64,000 nucleotides of DNA. Source: Halocatena halophila. Lineage in GTDB: Archaea > Halobacteriota > Halobacteria > Halobacteriales > Haloarculaceae. Both the position numbers and the translations under genes were made by a program. Positions within the stretch are counted from its first letter, which is position 1. Each line of letters starts with the position of its first letter. This document shows positions 55,520-64,000 of this stretch, piece by piece. Location of the stretch: the NCBI GenBank assembly GCA_027563145.1, contig CP071307.1:558001-622000 (forward strand), written 5' to 3'. The notes under the pieces were generated by a model that was not told the DNA's origin, made no database searches, and saw nothing but the letters and a program-made list of their open reading frames with translations.

Positions 55520-57073
55520 TCAGGTGTCGTCCTCGGCTTCGAGCTTGTATTTCTGTACCTTCCCCGACGCGGTGCGGGGGAGCTCCTCAACGAATTCGAT
55601 CTCCCGGGGGTGTTTGTACGGAGCGATCGTTTCGAGAACGTACTCTTTGAGTTGGTCTGTCGTCACCTCTACGTCCGGACGACACACGACGTATGCCTTG
55701 GGGATCTCGTTGCGTCGCTCATCAGGCACCCCGATCACGGCGCTTTCGGTGACAGCTTCGTGTTCGGTGAGCACTGCCTCGATCTCGCTTGGATAGACGT
55801 TGTAGCCCGCGCTGACGATGACGTGTTTTTTCCGGTCGACGATCTCGTAGTAGTTGTTTTCATCTCGTCGAGCGATGTCTCCGGTTCGAAAGTATCCATC
55901 GTCGGTGAACGCGGCCTCCGTCGCCGCCGGGAGGTTGTGATAGCCTGCCATCACCTGTGGCCCCCGCACGAGCAACTCGCCTGGCTCGCCGATCGGCAGC
56001 TCCTCGCCCGTGTCATCGACGATCTTGCAGTCAGTCATTCGCGTTGGCTGCCCAACCGTGCCGGGTTTGAGCCCCATCGTTGAGCCGCGCTGGCTGTGGG
56101 TCGCACCGTGTGTTTCGGTAAGTCCGTACCCCTCACCGATATCCACGCCGGCTGTCGTTTCGAACTCCTCCTGGATAGCCCCAGAGAGCTTTGCCCCGCC
56201 TTCGGCGGCCATCTCCAGACAAGTGAGGTCGTACGCTTCGAAATCAGCTGCCGTGACCATATCGACGTACATTGCGGTCACGCCAACAAAGTGCGTTATC
56301 GATTCGGATTCGATCAGCTCCATACAGCTCGATGCGTTCCAGTTGGCTGCGCTCCTGAGATAGACCGTTCCACCGCGGATAAGCGGCTGAAGGGCGCTGT
56401 GAGTGAACCCCGTGATGTGGTACAACGGCAGCCAGATCAGACTCCGCACGGCTTCGTCTTCGACCGATTGGCCCTCTGAAAGCGTTGACGTGAGCTGTGC
56501 CCGAACGTTGGCGTGTGTGAGCTGTACGCCTTTGGGCTGGCCGGTCGTTCCGGACGTGTAGGGCAACAGCGCCACGTCAGAGTCATCGCGTTCGACGAAC
56601 TGTTCTGTGTCTCGGACAGATTCGAACTGATGAACATCGTCACGGCTCGAGGCAACGGCGATCACCTCAAGCTCTCTATCCATCGCTGAGAGCGTCGCAT
56701 CGATGTGTTCGAGTAGCGCGGCGTGTGTGAGCACCCCATCCGCGTCCGTATCTTCGATCTGGTGTGTCAGCTCCCGGGTTCGATACTGTGGATTCACCGG
56801 CGAGACCACGACCCCCGCTCGAAACGCACCGAGTGCACCAATCAGATACGCCGGACAGTTGGGGAGATACACCAGGAGCGTCGCACCCGGTTCGAATCCC
56901 AGTTTTTCAAGCCCACCGGCGAACCGAGCGCTTTCGGTCTGCAACTCGGCATGGGTGAGCGTCCGCCCGTGATACTCCACTGCTGGGCTCTCGCTGTGGT
57001 GCCGGACGGTTTCGTCGTACAGTCGGGCGACGTTCCCGGATCGTGCACTTTTGGCCACGGATGCGAGTTCCAT
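55520..57073 (-). CDS. Acyl-CoA synthetase (AMP-forming)
   Basis: A 517-residue ANL-superfamily ligase activating a carboxylic acid to its CoA thioester through an acyl-adenylate. LLPYTSGTTGQPKGVQLTH (about 163-181) is the P-loop; IGEGYGLTETHG, YFRTGDIARRDENNYYEIVD and, near the C-terminus, LPRTASGKVQKYKL with the catalytic Lys complete the family pattern. Length is typical for medium/long-chain or fatty-acid CoA ligases. It faces the MaoC gene 57 nt upstream on the same strand, so the two may be co-transcribed. Confidence 0.93.
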   Translation of the reverse strand: MELASVAKSARSGNVARLYDETVRHHSESPAVEYHGRTLTHAELQTESARFAGGLEKLGFEPGATLLVYLPNCPAYLIGALGAFRAGVVVSPVNPQYRTRELTHQIEDTDADGVLTHAALLEHIDATLSAMDRELEVIAVASSRDDVHQFESVRDTEQFVERDDSDVALLPYTSGTTGQPKGVQLTHANVRAQLTSTLSEGQSVEDEAVRSLIWLPLYHITGFTHSALQPLIRGGTVYLRSAANWNASSCMELIESESITHFVGVTAMYVDMVTAADFEAYDLTCLEMAAEGGAKLSGAIQEEFETTAGVDIGEGYGLTETHGATHSQRGSTMGLKPGTVGQPTRMTDCKIVDDTGEELPIGEPGELLVRGPQVMAGYHNLPAATEAAFTDDGYFRTGDIARRDENNYYEIVDRKKHVIVSAGYNVYPSEIEAVLTEHEAVTESAVIGVPDERRNEIPKAYVVCRPDVEVTTDQLKEYVLETIAPYKHPREIEFVEELPRTASGKVQKYKLEAEDDT

Positions 57074-57129
57074 GCAACAGCGTGTGATGGGTAACTAATA
57101 AATGTTACTCAGAAATTAGTTGTTGATGG

Positions 57130-58131
57130 CTACGCTACGTCGGAGACGGTTGCCCTGCCAGAAAGTACGGTCTCCGTTTCGGTTTCTGCAGTGAGTTCGA
57201 TCGTGATGTCGTCGGACACCTCCGTCACGTTTCCAGACGCAACGACGGTGTCGCCTGGGAACACCCGGGACTGAAACCGGACGCCAAACGAGTCGATTGC
57301 GTCAATTCCAACCCAGTCGGTGAGTACCCGCCCGGTGATTCCGGCGGTGAGCATTCCCTGTCCGAACACGCTGGGGATGCCGGCGGCCGTTGCGTACGGC
57401 TCGTTGTAGTGAATCGGGTTGAAATCTCCACTGGCACCAGCATAGCGGACGAAATCCTGTCGAGTGAGCGATTCGACGGTGATCGTTGGACCGCGATCGC
57501 CGACGGCGAGCGAATCGGTCGAGTCGAGTCGTTCGGTTGGGGGTGTGCGTCGTGGCTGGATCGATCGGGGTGACAACCCGCTCACCGAGGTTGCACTCCC
57601 ACCGCGGCTGGCCTGGACAGTATCGTCGTCGGTGTGAGTCGTGTCATCGACTGGTGCGGTCTCGATCGTCGTCGAGCACTCGGTGAGTACGTGCTCGCCG
57701 TGCTGGTCCGTAAAGCTTGTTTCGAGCTCGGCAAACGTCATCGTCCCGCCGCGTCGGCCGTCGCGTCGATACACGTCGGTGAGCGTCGACGTTCCCGATA
57801 GGACGTCGCCAACACGAACAGGGCGTTCGTACTCGTAGGACTGCTCGCCATGGAGCAGTCGTTCTGGATCGAATCCGAGTTCGATGCCGTATTCGGGCGT
57901 GTTGGGTGGTCGATACCGCGTGAATGTGCTCACCCTGGTGAACGTTGGTGGCGCAGGCATTCGATCGTGACCCCGCTCGCCAGCGGCGGATTCGTCCAGA
58001 AACACCGGATTTGGATCGGTGATCGCACGGGAAAACTCCGCGACTTTCCCAGCAGTGACGGCAAACTCCTCGACGGTCACCACGGAATCGCCGACTCGCG
58101 ATTCGAGTGCCGAGAACGACTCATCATTCAT
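57130..58131 (-). CDS. MaoC-like dehydratase with two hotdog domains
   Basis: A 333-residue protein with two hotdog folds. The N-terminal domain (VTVEEFAVTAGKVAEFSRAI) is degenerate. The C-terminal domain has the hydratase-2 motif, ASGDFNPIHYNEPYATAAGI then VFGQGMLTAGITG, with catalytic Asp and His. It would hydrate an enoyl-CoA or dehydrate a hydroxyacyl-CoA. I prefer the ATG at 58131; the in-frame ATG at 58230 adds 33 residues not needed by the fold. It lies directly upstream of the acyl-CoA synthetase on the same strand, supporting a fatty-acid or organic-acid pathway. Confidence 0.86.
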   Translation of the reverse strand: MNDESFSALESRVGDSVVTVEEFAVTAGKVAEFSRAITDPNPVFLDESAAGERGHDRMPAPPTFTRVSTFTRYRPPNTPEYGIELGFDPERLLHGEQSYEYERPVRVGDVLSGTSTLTDVYRRDGRRGGTMTFAELETSFTDQHGEHVLTECSTTIETAPVDDTTHTDDDTVQASRGGSATSVSGLSPRSIQPRRTPPTERLDSTDSLAVGDRGPTITVESLTRQDFVRYAGASGDFNPIHYNEPYATAAGIPSVFGQGMLTAGITGRVLTDWVGIDAIDSFGVRFQSRVFPGDTVVASGNVTEVSDDITIELTAETETETVLSGRATVSDVA

Positions 58132-58296
58132 CGAGTGATACTCGGGAGGAGAGACACGTAACTCTGACGACGAAACACGTATGTCGTCGGGCGAAAACGA
58201 ATCGATTGTCGTCGTGAGTAGTACGTTCATCCCGTCTCAGCGGTGCAATCGCTGGTCAACCAACACGCAATCAATCCTGACCGAGGTGGATTGACG

Positions 58297-59601
58297 ATGA
58301 GCAATAGCCACCACTACACGGAGCGAGAGATCCGAACGATCGCCCTGGCGGTGATTACCGGCGTGTTTTTCGGCGGCGTGGCAACTGGGGTCGCGTTCCC
58401 AACGCTCCCATTGCTTGACGACCACCTGGCGATCAGCGCCGTGACGCTGAGCGTGATCCTCTCGGCGAATCGGATCGCTCGGCTCGTGATGAACACGCCG
58501 GCCGGTGCGATCGTCGACCGTCTCGGCGCGCGCTGGCCGATGATCTGCGGGCTGTTCACGCAGGCGGCGGCTCCATTTGGCTACATCATCGGATTGGGAG
58601 CACCGACCACGATGCTCGCCCTTCCGGGAGGGGCGACGATATCGATACCCGGCGTTGTGTTCGTGCTTGCGCGCCTGTTCTGGGGAATCGGCAGCGCGTT
58701 CGTCTTCATCGGTGCGTTCGCCACGATCTCGCACGTCACGACGAGCCAGAACCGCGGTCGGTGGATCAGCTACATGCGCGGTGGTCAGTCGCTCGGCTTT
58801 CCCACTGGGCTGGTCGTCGGTGGCGTTGTGGCCGATCTGTTTGACATCCAGACGGCGTTTCTTGTCGCTGGCGTGCTGGCGCTCGCTGCTGGCGTGACAG
58901 CAGCGATGGTGTTACCTGACGTCCATCGTGGTGGAGCAGACGAGAGCGTCACGCTGCGTTCGCTCCCTGGGCTGTTAGCACGACAGCCGATCGTCCTCGC
59001 CGTGGGTGTTGGCAATTTTAGCGTTCGATTCCTCTGGGGTGGGATCATCCTCTCGACGATGGCCAGATTTGCTAGCGATCACGCGATCCGACTGGGTTCG
59101 TTCGAGGCCGCCGGAATCAGTGGACTGGTGATGGCGGTCGGTGTGCTCTGCTCTGGTAGTGCGACGCTTGCCACCGGCAAGCTCTCCGATCGCATTGGGA
59201 ACCGATCAATTCTCACCGTCCCGGCGTTCTGTTCGATGGCGGCCGGCTTTGTGGTCCTCGCCGTTGGCCGGTCGGTCGAGCCGTTGCTCGGTGCCATCGT
59301 CTGTATTGGCCTCGGCATGGGCGTCGTGGCACCGTCTCTGCTGGCAATTCTGGGAGATCTCACTCCAGGCGATGAACTCGGCCGGATGGGTGGTATTTAC
59401 AACGGCATGGGTGACGTGGGATTGAGTCTCGGCCCGCTTGTTGCCGTGCCGGCTGTGGATCTCTGGTTTGGCTACCGGAACACGTATCTCCTCTGTGCGA
59501 TGTTGCTCTGTGGCTGTCTGCTGGTTGTCTCCGTGCCACTGTTCTGTCGGACGACCGCCAGTGGGTCCAACGCTACCGTCTCCACTGATGGCGACGACTG
59601 A
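58297..59601 (+). CDS. Major facilitator superfamily transporter
   Basis: A 434-residue carrier with about twelve hydrophobic segments. The loop 2-3 motif A is present as NTPAGAIVDRLGARWP (about 67-82) and its second-half counterpart as GKLSDRIGNRS. The ATG at 58297 directly precedes the first helix; a CTG-like extension upstream is not needed. It is divergent from the MaoC gene and followed by the sugar ABC operon, 76 nt downstream. The substrate is unknown; drug or metabolite efflux and sugar or organic-acid uptake are all possible. Confidence 0.88.
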   Translation: MSNSHHYTEREIRTIALAVITGVFFGGVATGVAFPTLPLLDDHLAISAVTLSVILSANRIARLVMNTPAGAIVDRLGARWPMICGLFTQAAAPFGYIIGLGAPTTMLALPGGATISIPGVVFVLARLFWGIGSAFVFIGAFATISHVTTSQNRGRWISYMRGGQSLGFPTGLVVGGVVADLFDIQTAFLVAGVLALAAGVTAAMVLPDVHRGGADESVTLRSLPGLLARQPIVLAVGVGNFSVRFLWGGIILSTMARFASDHAIRLGSFEAAGISGLVMAVGVLCSGSATLATGKLSDRIGNRSILTVPAFCSMAAGFVVLAVGRSVEPLLGAIVCIGLGMGVVAPSLLAILGDLTPGDELGRMGGIYNGMGDVGLSLGPLVAVPAVDLWFGYRNTYLLCAMLLCGCLLVVSVPLFCRTTASGSNATVSTDGDD

Positions 59602-59676
59602 ACCATCACATACGAACGGATCTCGAAAAATTGCTCACGACGAAAGTATTAACAACTGGTTTTCCAATGTGGTATC

Positions 59677-60615
59677 ATGGCAACTGACACGGCTGGTGAT
59701 CCCCCACCACACGACAGTGTGTCGTCTCCAGGGTGGCTTGGAGGTCTCCCCGAATCGGTCTGGGGGTGGCTGTCGATCACGCCGGTACTGCTGTTGTACA
59801 CCATCGTTGCACTGTGTCCGATCACGTTTGCCGTCGTGGCGTCGTTTCACGACGTACATTTGTTGAACCCACAGTGGTCGTTCGTTGGCCTCTCGAACTA
59901 CGTCGAGGTCTTCCAGATCGACCGATTCTGGGGATCAATGTGGCGTGGTGTGCTGTTCATGGTTGGATCGACGCTCGTTCAGTTCGTCGTTGGCGTGTGG
60001 ATGGCGCTCGTGATCGATAAACTCTCGCGCACCAGCCGACTGGTGAGCACGCTCGTGTTCACCTCGTACCTGGTTCCGACGATCGTCGTCACGGTCGTCT
60101 TCGAGTTCATGCTCGATCCGTACGACGGTGTTGTTCACGCGGCTGGCTCCTCACTCGGGCTGTGGAACGATTTTCTTCTGGGAAACACCGAGTTGGCGAT
60201 GGCCGCGGTCGTGGTGATCTCTTCTTGGAAGTTTGCAGCGTTCGTTTCGCTGTTTACGCTTGCTCAGCTCCGTTCGATTCCCGACCGGTTCTACGAGGCG
60301 GCGAGAGTGTGTGGGGCAACGCGGTGGGAGCAGTTTCGCGACATTACCTTCCCGCGGATACGCGGTGCGCTCGCTGTCGTCGTCTTTCTCCGTGCGATTT
60401 TCATGTTCAACAAATACGATGTGATCTGGCAGCTCACCGAGGGTGGGCCGGGATCGGCGACGACAACGATGCCGATTCTGGCGTTTAAAGAGACGTTTCA
60501 GATGAACGCGTATGGACGGGGCAATGCGATCGCCGTGATCATGTTTCTGGTCCTGTTTGCCGGCGGAGTCCTCTATTTACGAGCGATCAATCCCAGCCAG
60601 GAGGTACAAACGTGA
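59677..60615 (+). CDS. Sugar ABC permease, MalF/UgpA type
   Basis: A 312-residue inner-membrane component with six hydrophobic segments. The EAA loop that contacts the ATPase is EAARVCGATRWEQFRDITFP (about 208-227). SWSFVGLSNYVEVF-like sequence near residue 70 is typical of the first permease of maltose/glycerol-phosphate family importers. A likely promoter AAAGTATTAACAAC precedes the ATG by about 25-35 nt. Its stop overlaps the next start, so the two permeases are translationally coupled. The substrate cannot be inferred beyond an oligosaccharide or polyol. Confidence 0.92.
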   Translation: MATDTAGDPPPHDSVSSPGWLGGLPESVWGWLSITPVLLLYTIVALCPITFAVVASFHDVHLLNPQWSFVGLSNYVEVFQIDRFWGSMWRGVLFMVGSTLVQFVVGVWMALVIDKLSRTSRLVSTLVFTSYLVPTIVVTVVFEFMLDPYDGVVHAAGSSLGLWNDFLLGNTELAMAAVVVISSWKFAAFVSLFTLAQLRSIPDRFYEAARVCGATRWEQFRDITFPRIRGALAVVVFLRAIFMFNKYDVIWQLTEGGPGSATTTMPILAFKETFQMNAYGRGNAIAVIMFLVLFAGGVLYLRAINPSQEVQT

Positions 60616-61481
60616 GCGACGCTGATTCGTTTGGACGCTCGGTTCGACTCTCGTTTCGACACCGGAACCGCCTCTATCGACTCGGCCTCTCAGTGAGCGC
60701 AATCCTGCTCGTTGTACTGCTTGGCTTTCCACTCTACTGGATGGCTGCCAACGCCGTTCGGACACGGCTTGGCGTCCAGGACGGTGGCTTGCTCCCCACT
60801 CCCGACACCGTCACACTCGAGCAGTTTGCGGTCGTTACCGATCCAACGGTCGGTCAGTATCTCATCAACAGCACGATCGTTACCGTTGGCGTGGTACTCA
60901 CCGTGCTGGCGATTTCGCTGGTTTCGGGCTACGGTCTCGCCCGCTTTGAGTTTCCGTATAAGATCGCTGTTGCACGGTTTTTGCTGCTGGGTTATATGTT
61001 CAGTCCGATCGTGCTCTCGATTCCGCTGTATCTCATCTGGGATCGGCTCGGGCTGTTGAACTCGTATCTCGGATTGATACTGACGCTGAGTGCAATCTCG
61101 ATGCCGTTTTCGGTCTGGCTGATGTGGAAGTACATTCAGACGATTCCGGAGTCGGTAGAGGCGTCCGCATGGGTGGCCGGCGCGCCTCGCTGGCGGGCGT
61201 TTGTCGACATCGTGGTCCCACAGACAAAGCCGGCGATGATCGCCAACGCAATCTTCGCGTTTGCGATCGCGTGGGGTGATTTCACGTTCGCGTACGTGTT
61301 GATGCCGAGCAACGATGCCACCACGTTTCCGGCCGGACTGTTTCGGTTGCTTGGCTCACAGTGGGACGCGAGCTGGGCGGAGTTCATGGCGATGAGTCTC
61401 ATGCTCACGCTGCCCCCGCTCGTGTTCGCATTCTTCCTTCAGTCATATTTGCTGAAGGGATTCAAAATCAGGGCGCTATGA
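60612..61481 (+). CDS. Sugar ABC permease, MalG/UgpE type
   Basis: A 289-residue second permease with six hydrophobic segments and the EAA-loop motif EASAWVAGAPRWRAFVDIVV (about 177-196). The start is a GTG at 60612 lying inside the stop region of the upstream permease (ACGTGAGC), so translation is coupled. YILINSTIVTV-like and AWGDFTFAYVLM segments are typical of the MalG side. It partners with the permease before it and the ATPase after it. Confidence 0.92.
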   Translation: MSDADSFGRSVRLSFRHRNRLYRLGLSVSAILLVVLLGFPLYWMAANAVRTRLGVQDGGLLPTPDTVTLEQFAVVTDPTVGQYLINSTIVTVGVVLTVLAISLVSGYGLARFEFPYKIAVARFLLLGYMFSPIVLSIPLYLIWDRLGLLNSYLGLILTLSAISMPFSVWLMWKYIQTIPESVEASAWVAGAPRWRAFVDIVVPQTKPAMIANAIFAFAIAWGDFTFAYVLMPSNDATTFPAGLFRLLGSQWDASWAEFMAMSLMLTLPPLVFAFFLQSYLLKGFKIRAL

Positions 61482-61515
61482 CGCGAGTACCATCCATAAC
61501 GACGATACACAACAA

Positions 61516-62586
61516 ATGGTTTCGATAACACTCGACGATGTGACAAAGGAGTACGGCTCACTGACTGCAGTTGATGATCTCAGCCTCACGATCGAGGACG
61601 GCGAGTTCGTCTCGCTCGTCGGGCCCTCGGGCTGTGGCAAGACCACGACGCTCAGAATGGTTGCGGGCCTGGAGTCCGTCACGAGCGGCCAGATCCGGTA
61701 TGGCGACCGGACCGTCACCACCGCACCGGTGCAACAGCGGGGGGTGGCGCTGTTGTTCCAGGACATCGCGCTCTACCCACACATGACGGTCGAAGAAAAC
61801 ATTGCATATCCGCTGAAACTCGCCGGCATCGATGGGAGCGACCGCCACGAACGGGTCGTTGAGACGGCATCGCTGTTGCAGGTCGAAGACCAACTTGCGA
61901 AGTATCCCGGGGATCTTTCGGGCGGTCAACAACAGCGCGTGGCGCTCGGTCGATCGATTATCAGAGAGCCGACGTTGTTTCTGTTCGATGAACCGATGAG
62001 CGATCTCGACGCGAAGCTCAAACACGAGCTGCGCCCGCTGTTCGCAGAGATTACGGATCAGGTCGGCTGTCCGACGCTGTATGTCACTCACGATCAAGAA
62101 GAGGCAATGACGATGTCCGATCGGATCGCGGTGATGAACGACGGTCATCTCGAGCAGATTGACACGCCAGACCGGGTGTACCGACAACCGGACACACAGT
62201 TCGTTGGCGAGTTTGTCGGCCGACCCGCAATGGAGTTTTTCGACGTTCGGATCGAGCACGGAGACGACGGATCCGAACTGCTTGCGGGAGAAAATCTCAC
62301 GCTGGCACACGATGGGCTGAACGGCTACGACGGCGACGACCTGCGCGTCGGCATCAGACCACAACATCTCCGGGTAACAGAACGGAACTCCAGTGGCATT
62401 CCCGCCACACACGTGTTTGACGAAACGCTCGGTGACCGGACCCACAGCCTGTTCGAGACTCCACTGGGTCGCGTGACCGTCGAGACGCCGGCCGACTTCC
62501 GCGGAAGTCAGACGGAGTACTCCATCGAGATCGACGTAGAGAAGCTCTCGCTGTACGATCCTGCGAGTGGCATTCGAATCGGCTAA
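61516..62586 (+). CDS. Sugar ABC transporter ATPase, MalK/UgpC type
   Basis: A 356-residue ATPase with Walker A GPSGCGKTTTLRMVAGLE (about 36-53), signature LSGGQQQRVALGRSI, Walker B LFLFDEPMSDLDAKL and the switch His in YVTHDQEEAMTM. The C-terminal ~120 residues form the TOBE/OB regulatory region (GEFVGRPAMEFFDVR, LRVGIRPQHLRV) characteristic of the MalK subfamily. It follows the MalG-type permease by 34 nt in the same operon. One ATPase can serve several importers in this family. Confidence 0.94.
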   Translation: MVSITLDDVTKEYGSLTAVDDLSLTIEDGEFVSLVGPSGCGKTTTLRMVAGLESVTSGQIRYGDRTVTTAPVQQRGVALLFQDIALYPHMTVEENIAYPLKLAGIDGSDRHERVVETASLLQVEDQLAKYPGDLSGGQQQRVALGRSIIREPTLFLFDEPMSDLDAKLKHELRPLFAEITDQVGCPTLYVTHDQEEAMTMSDRIAVMNDGHLEQIDTPDRVYRQPDTQFVGEFVGRPAMEFFDVRIEHGDDGSELLAGENLTLAHDGLNGYDGDDLRVGIRPQHLRVTERNSSGIPATHVFDETLGDRTHSLFETPLGRVTVETPADFRGSQTEYSIEIDVEKLSLYDPASGIRIG

Positions 62587-62640
62587 TCGATTCAATCAGT
62601 TCGATCTCTAGTATTTACACGACTGATCGAAACACTTATG

Positions 62641-62662
62641 CTCCAGTTACCAACACTGGAGG
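62641..62662 (+). promoter_or_regulatory. Hairpin enclosing the Shine-Dalgarno of the binding-protein gene
   Basis: CTCCAGT (62641-62647) and ACTGGAG (62655-62661) form a perfect 7-bp stem with a 7-nt loop. The right arm runs into GGAGG (62658-62662), a good Shine-Dalgarno sequence 3 nt before the ATG at 62666, so folding would hide the ribosome site. TATTTACA (62612-62619) could be a TATA box placing transcription start close to the stem's left arm. The same DNA could instead be an operator. Confidence 0.5.
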
Positions 62663-62665
62663 TGT

Positions 62666-64000
62666 ATGACACGATACCAACCAACACGCCGTGGCGTGTT
62701 GCGAGCCACGGGACTGGCCACCGCGACGGCCATCGCCGGTTGTCTTGGAATGGACAGCGGTGGCACGAACGATGAATCAAGCGACGGCGATATCCACATC
62801 CTGACGGATCTCACCGGCGAGCAGTGGGAGTCCTACTGGGAGGACGAACTCATCGCCGGATTCGAATCGTCGTCCGACGCGTCGGTGTCGGTGGAGTACG
62901 CCGGCATGCAAGGCCAGGGTGGCCAGCGCCTGGCAACGTTGTTGCAGTCGAATACGCCACCGGAATGCTATCACGCGACCCAGACGGAAATTGGCGACCT
63001 GTTCAATCAGGGGCTGACGCAGCCGGTTGATTCGGTGATCGATGAGTTAGAATCCACCTGGGGTGAGACGCTGTTCAAATACACGATGCAGCCGTTCAAC
63101 GGCGATCGCGCCGATGAGATGCACATGATCCCCAACGGGATCTACGTGGGCGGTGTGTTCAACTATCGCAAGGACATCTACGAAAAACTCGGTCTCTCGG
63201 TTCCCAAAACCTGGCAAGGTCTCGTGGACAACGCCAAAGCGATCCACGAATCCGATGAAGTGGAGGCGGCCGGCTTTGGGGTAGCTGGAACGCCGGCTGG
63301 CAAGTCCGGATCGGACTTTTCGAACTGGCTGTACAACGCCGGCGGTCAGACCTGGAAATCTGCGGGCGAGTCGATCGAACTCGCGTTCGAAAAAGAGCAC
63401 GTGATGGCCGTCCTCGAGGTGCTCCAGGAGCTTGCGAACTACTCGCCGGACCCATCCAGTCTCTCGTGGGCGAAGACGGTCGAGTACTGGGCCGGTGGCC
63501 GCATTGCGCAGTGTTTCATGAACAACGCCTGGCTCTGTGGACCGGCGTATGCGGCTGGAGCGACCGACATTGCGCGCAACACGGAACAGGCGTTGATTCC
63601 CGTTCGTGAGGGGGCCGATCCCATCACACGGGGCTGGATTCTCGCCAACGGAACCCCCATCATCGAGGGATCGAGCAATCCCGAGGGTGCAAAGGAGTTC
63701 AACAAGCACATGTTTGGTGAAGAACATATGGTACCAGTGTCGTTGCTCGAGCCGATGCGGTTCATCCCGCCGTATGCGGACGTGATGGACGCTGATGCGT
63801 ATCGGAACGCAGAGATCTTCCAGGCCGAGGATGGTGTCTTCCTCGAGAAAAACGAGAAAATCGCAACCGAGATCGTCCCGGAACTCGAGAGTCCCGACCT
63901 GCCGAGCTCACCCGAGACCTTGCACGTGGGAACGACCTACATTCAGGATCAGATGGTTAATCGTGTCCTGATCGAGGGCCAGTCGTCCGAGGCGGCCTAC
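62666..64000 (+). CDS. Sugar ABC transporter substrate-binding lipoprotein, 3' end outside window
   Basis: The frame stays open for 445 codons to the window end. The N-terminus has a Tat-type signal (TRRGVLRATGLATATAIAGC) with the lipobox Cys near residue 26, so it is probably lipid-anchored. The body is a family 1 extracellular solute-binding fold: DIHILTDLTGEQWESYW, IPNGIYVGGVFNYRKDIYEK, SVPKTWQGLVDNAKAI and NAWLCGPAYAAGA. It is preceded by an unusual Shine-Dalgarno hairpin and follows the MalF-MalG-MalK genes by 79 nt, so it is the receptor of that importer. The ligand is unknown. Confidence 0.92.
   Translation, partial: MTRYQPTRRGVLRATGLATATAIAGCLGMDSGGTNDESSDGDIHILTDLTGEQWESYWEDELIAGFESSSDASVSVEYAGMQGQGGQRLATLLQSNTPPECYHATQTEIGDLFNQGLTQPVDSVIDELESTWGETLFKYTMQPFNGDRADEMHMIPNGIYVGGVFNYRKDIYEKLGLSVPKTWQGLVDNAKAIHESDEVEAAGFGVAGTPAGKSGSDFSNWLYNAGGQTWKSAGESIELAFEKEHVMAVLEVLQELANYSPDPSSLSWAKTVEYWAGGRIAQCFMNNAWLCGPAYAAGATDIARNTEQALIPVREGADPITRGWILANGTPIIEGSSNPEGAKEFNKHMFGEEHMVPVSLLEPMRFIPPYADVMDADAYRNAEIFQAEDGVFLEKNEKIATEIVPELESPDLPSSPETLHVGTTYIQDQMVNRVLIEGQSSEAAY

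Overview
The window is chromosomal DNA of a halophilic archaeon (class Halobacteria). The evidence is acidic, Asp/Glu-rich proteins, many twin-arginine (Tat) export signals, TATA-type promoters 25-33 nt upstream of starts, blue-copper domains where bacteria would use c-type haem, a GlpR/PfkB fructose module, and an Orc1/Cdc6 gene beside G-string origin recognition boxes. Coding DNA is only moderately GC-rich for this class and the intergenic DNA is clearly AT-rich. The species cannot be named from the sequence.

Layout. (1) 1-6236, minus strand: fructan use, with an exported GH32 fructanase carrying a ricin-type lectin domain, GlpR-type repressor, 1-phosphofructokinase, a divergent PfkB-like kinase and an NAD-dependent epimerase/dehydratase. 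(2) 7042-8013: a VOC protein and a zinc-ribbon NUDIX hydrolase. (3) 8743-15381: a ribose-type ABC importer bracketed by a PEP-hydrolase-like TIM barrel and a UPF0261 protein, the two halves of the plant Tm-1 architecture as separate genes. (4) 15680-26750: exported redox enzymes, namely two giant ThuA-dehydrogenase proteins with cupredoxin domains at both ends, a Tat-exported TIM-barrel isomerase and a multicopper oxidase. (5) 26747-32923: an ebo-like metabolite-traffic cluster (inositol-phosphate synthase, EboF, EboB, EboC and two TIM barrels), translationally coupled to the multicopper oxidase. (6) 32987-44092: glucuronoxylan/uronate use (FAD/Fe-S oxidoreductase, PAS-GAF protein, IclR regulator, SDR, uronate isomerase, GH67 alpha-glucuronidase, Gfo/Idh/MocA sugar dehydrogenase). 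(7) 44452-49800: methylmalonyl-CoA mutase large subunit, an orphan cytochrome b C-terminal subunit, and a replication origin with inverted ORBs beside orc1/cdc6. (8) 50150-58131: a membrane glycosyltransferase and an acyl-CoA metabolism group. (9) 58297-64000: an MFS carrier and a maltose-type sugar ABC importer whose binding-protein gene runs off the window.

The most unusual part is 15680-32923. An ebo-type cluster, known from cyanobacteria, other bacteria and an algal endosymbiont and linked in cyanobacteria to moving a precursor to the periplasm, sits here in an archaeon. Its sugar-phosphate cyclase slot is taken by inositol-phosphate synthase, and it adjoins exported copper oxidases and sugar dehydrogenases. 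I infer a pathway that makes a polyol-derived product, exports it and oxidises it outside the cell. The product is unknown.
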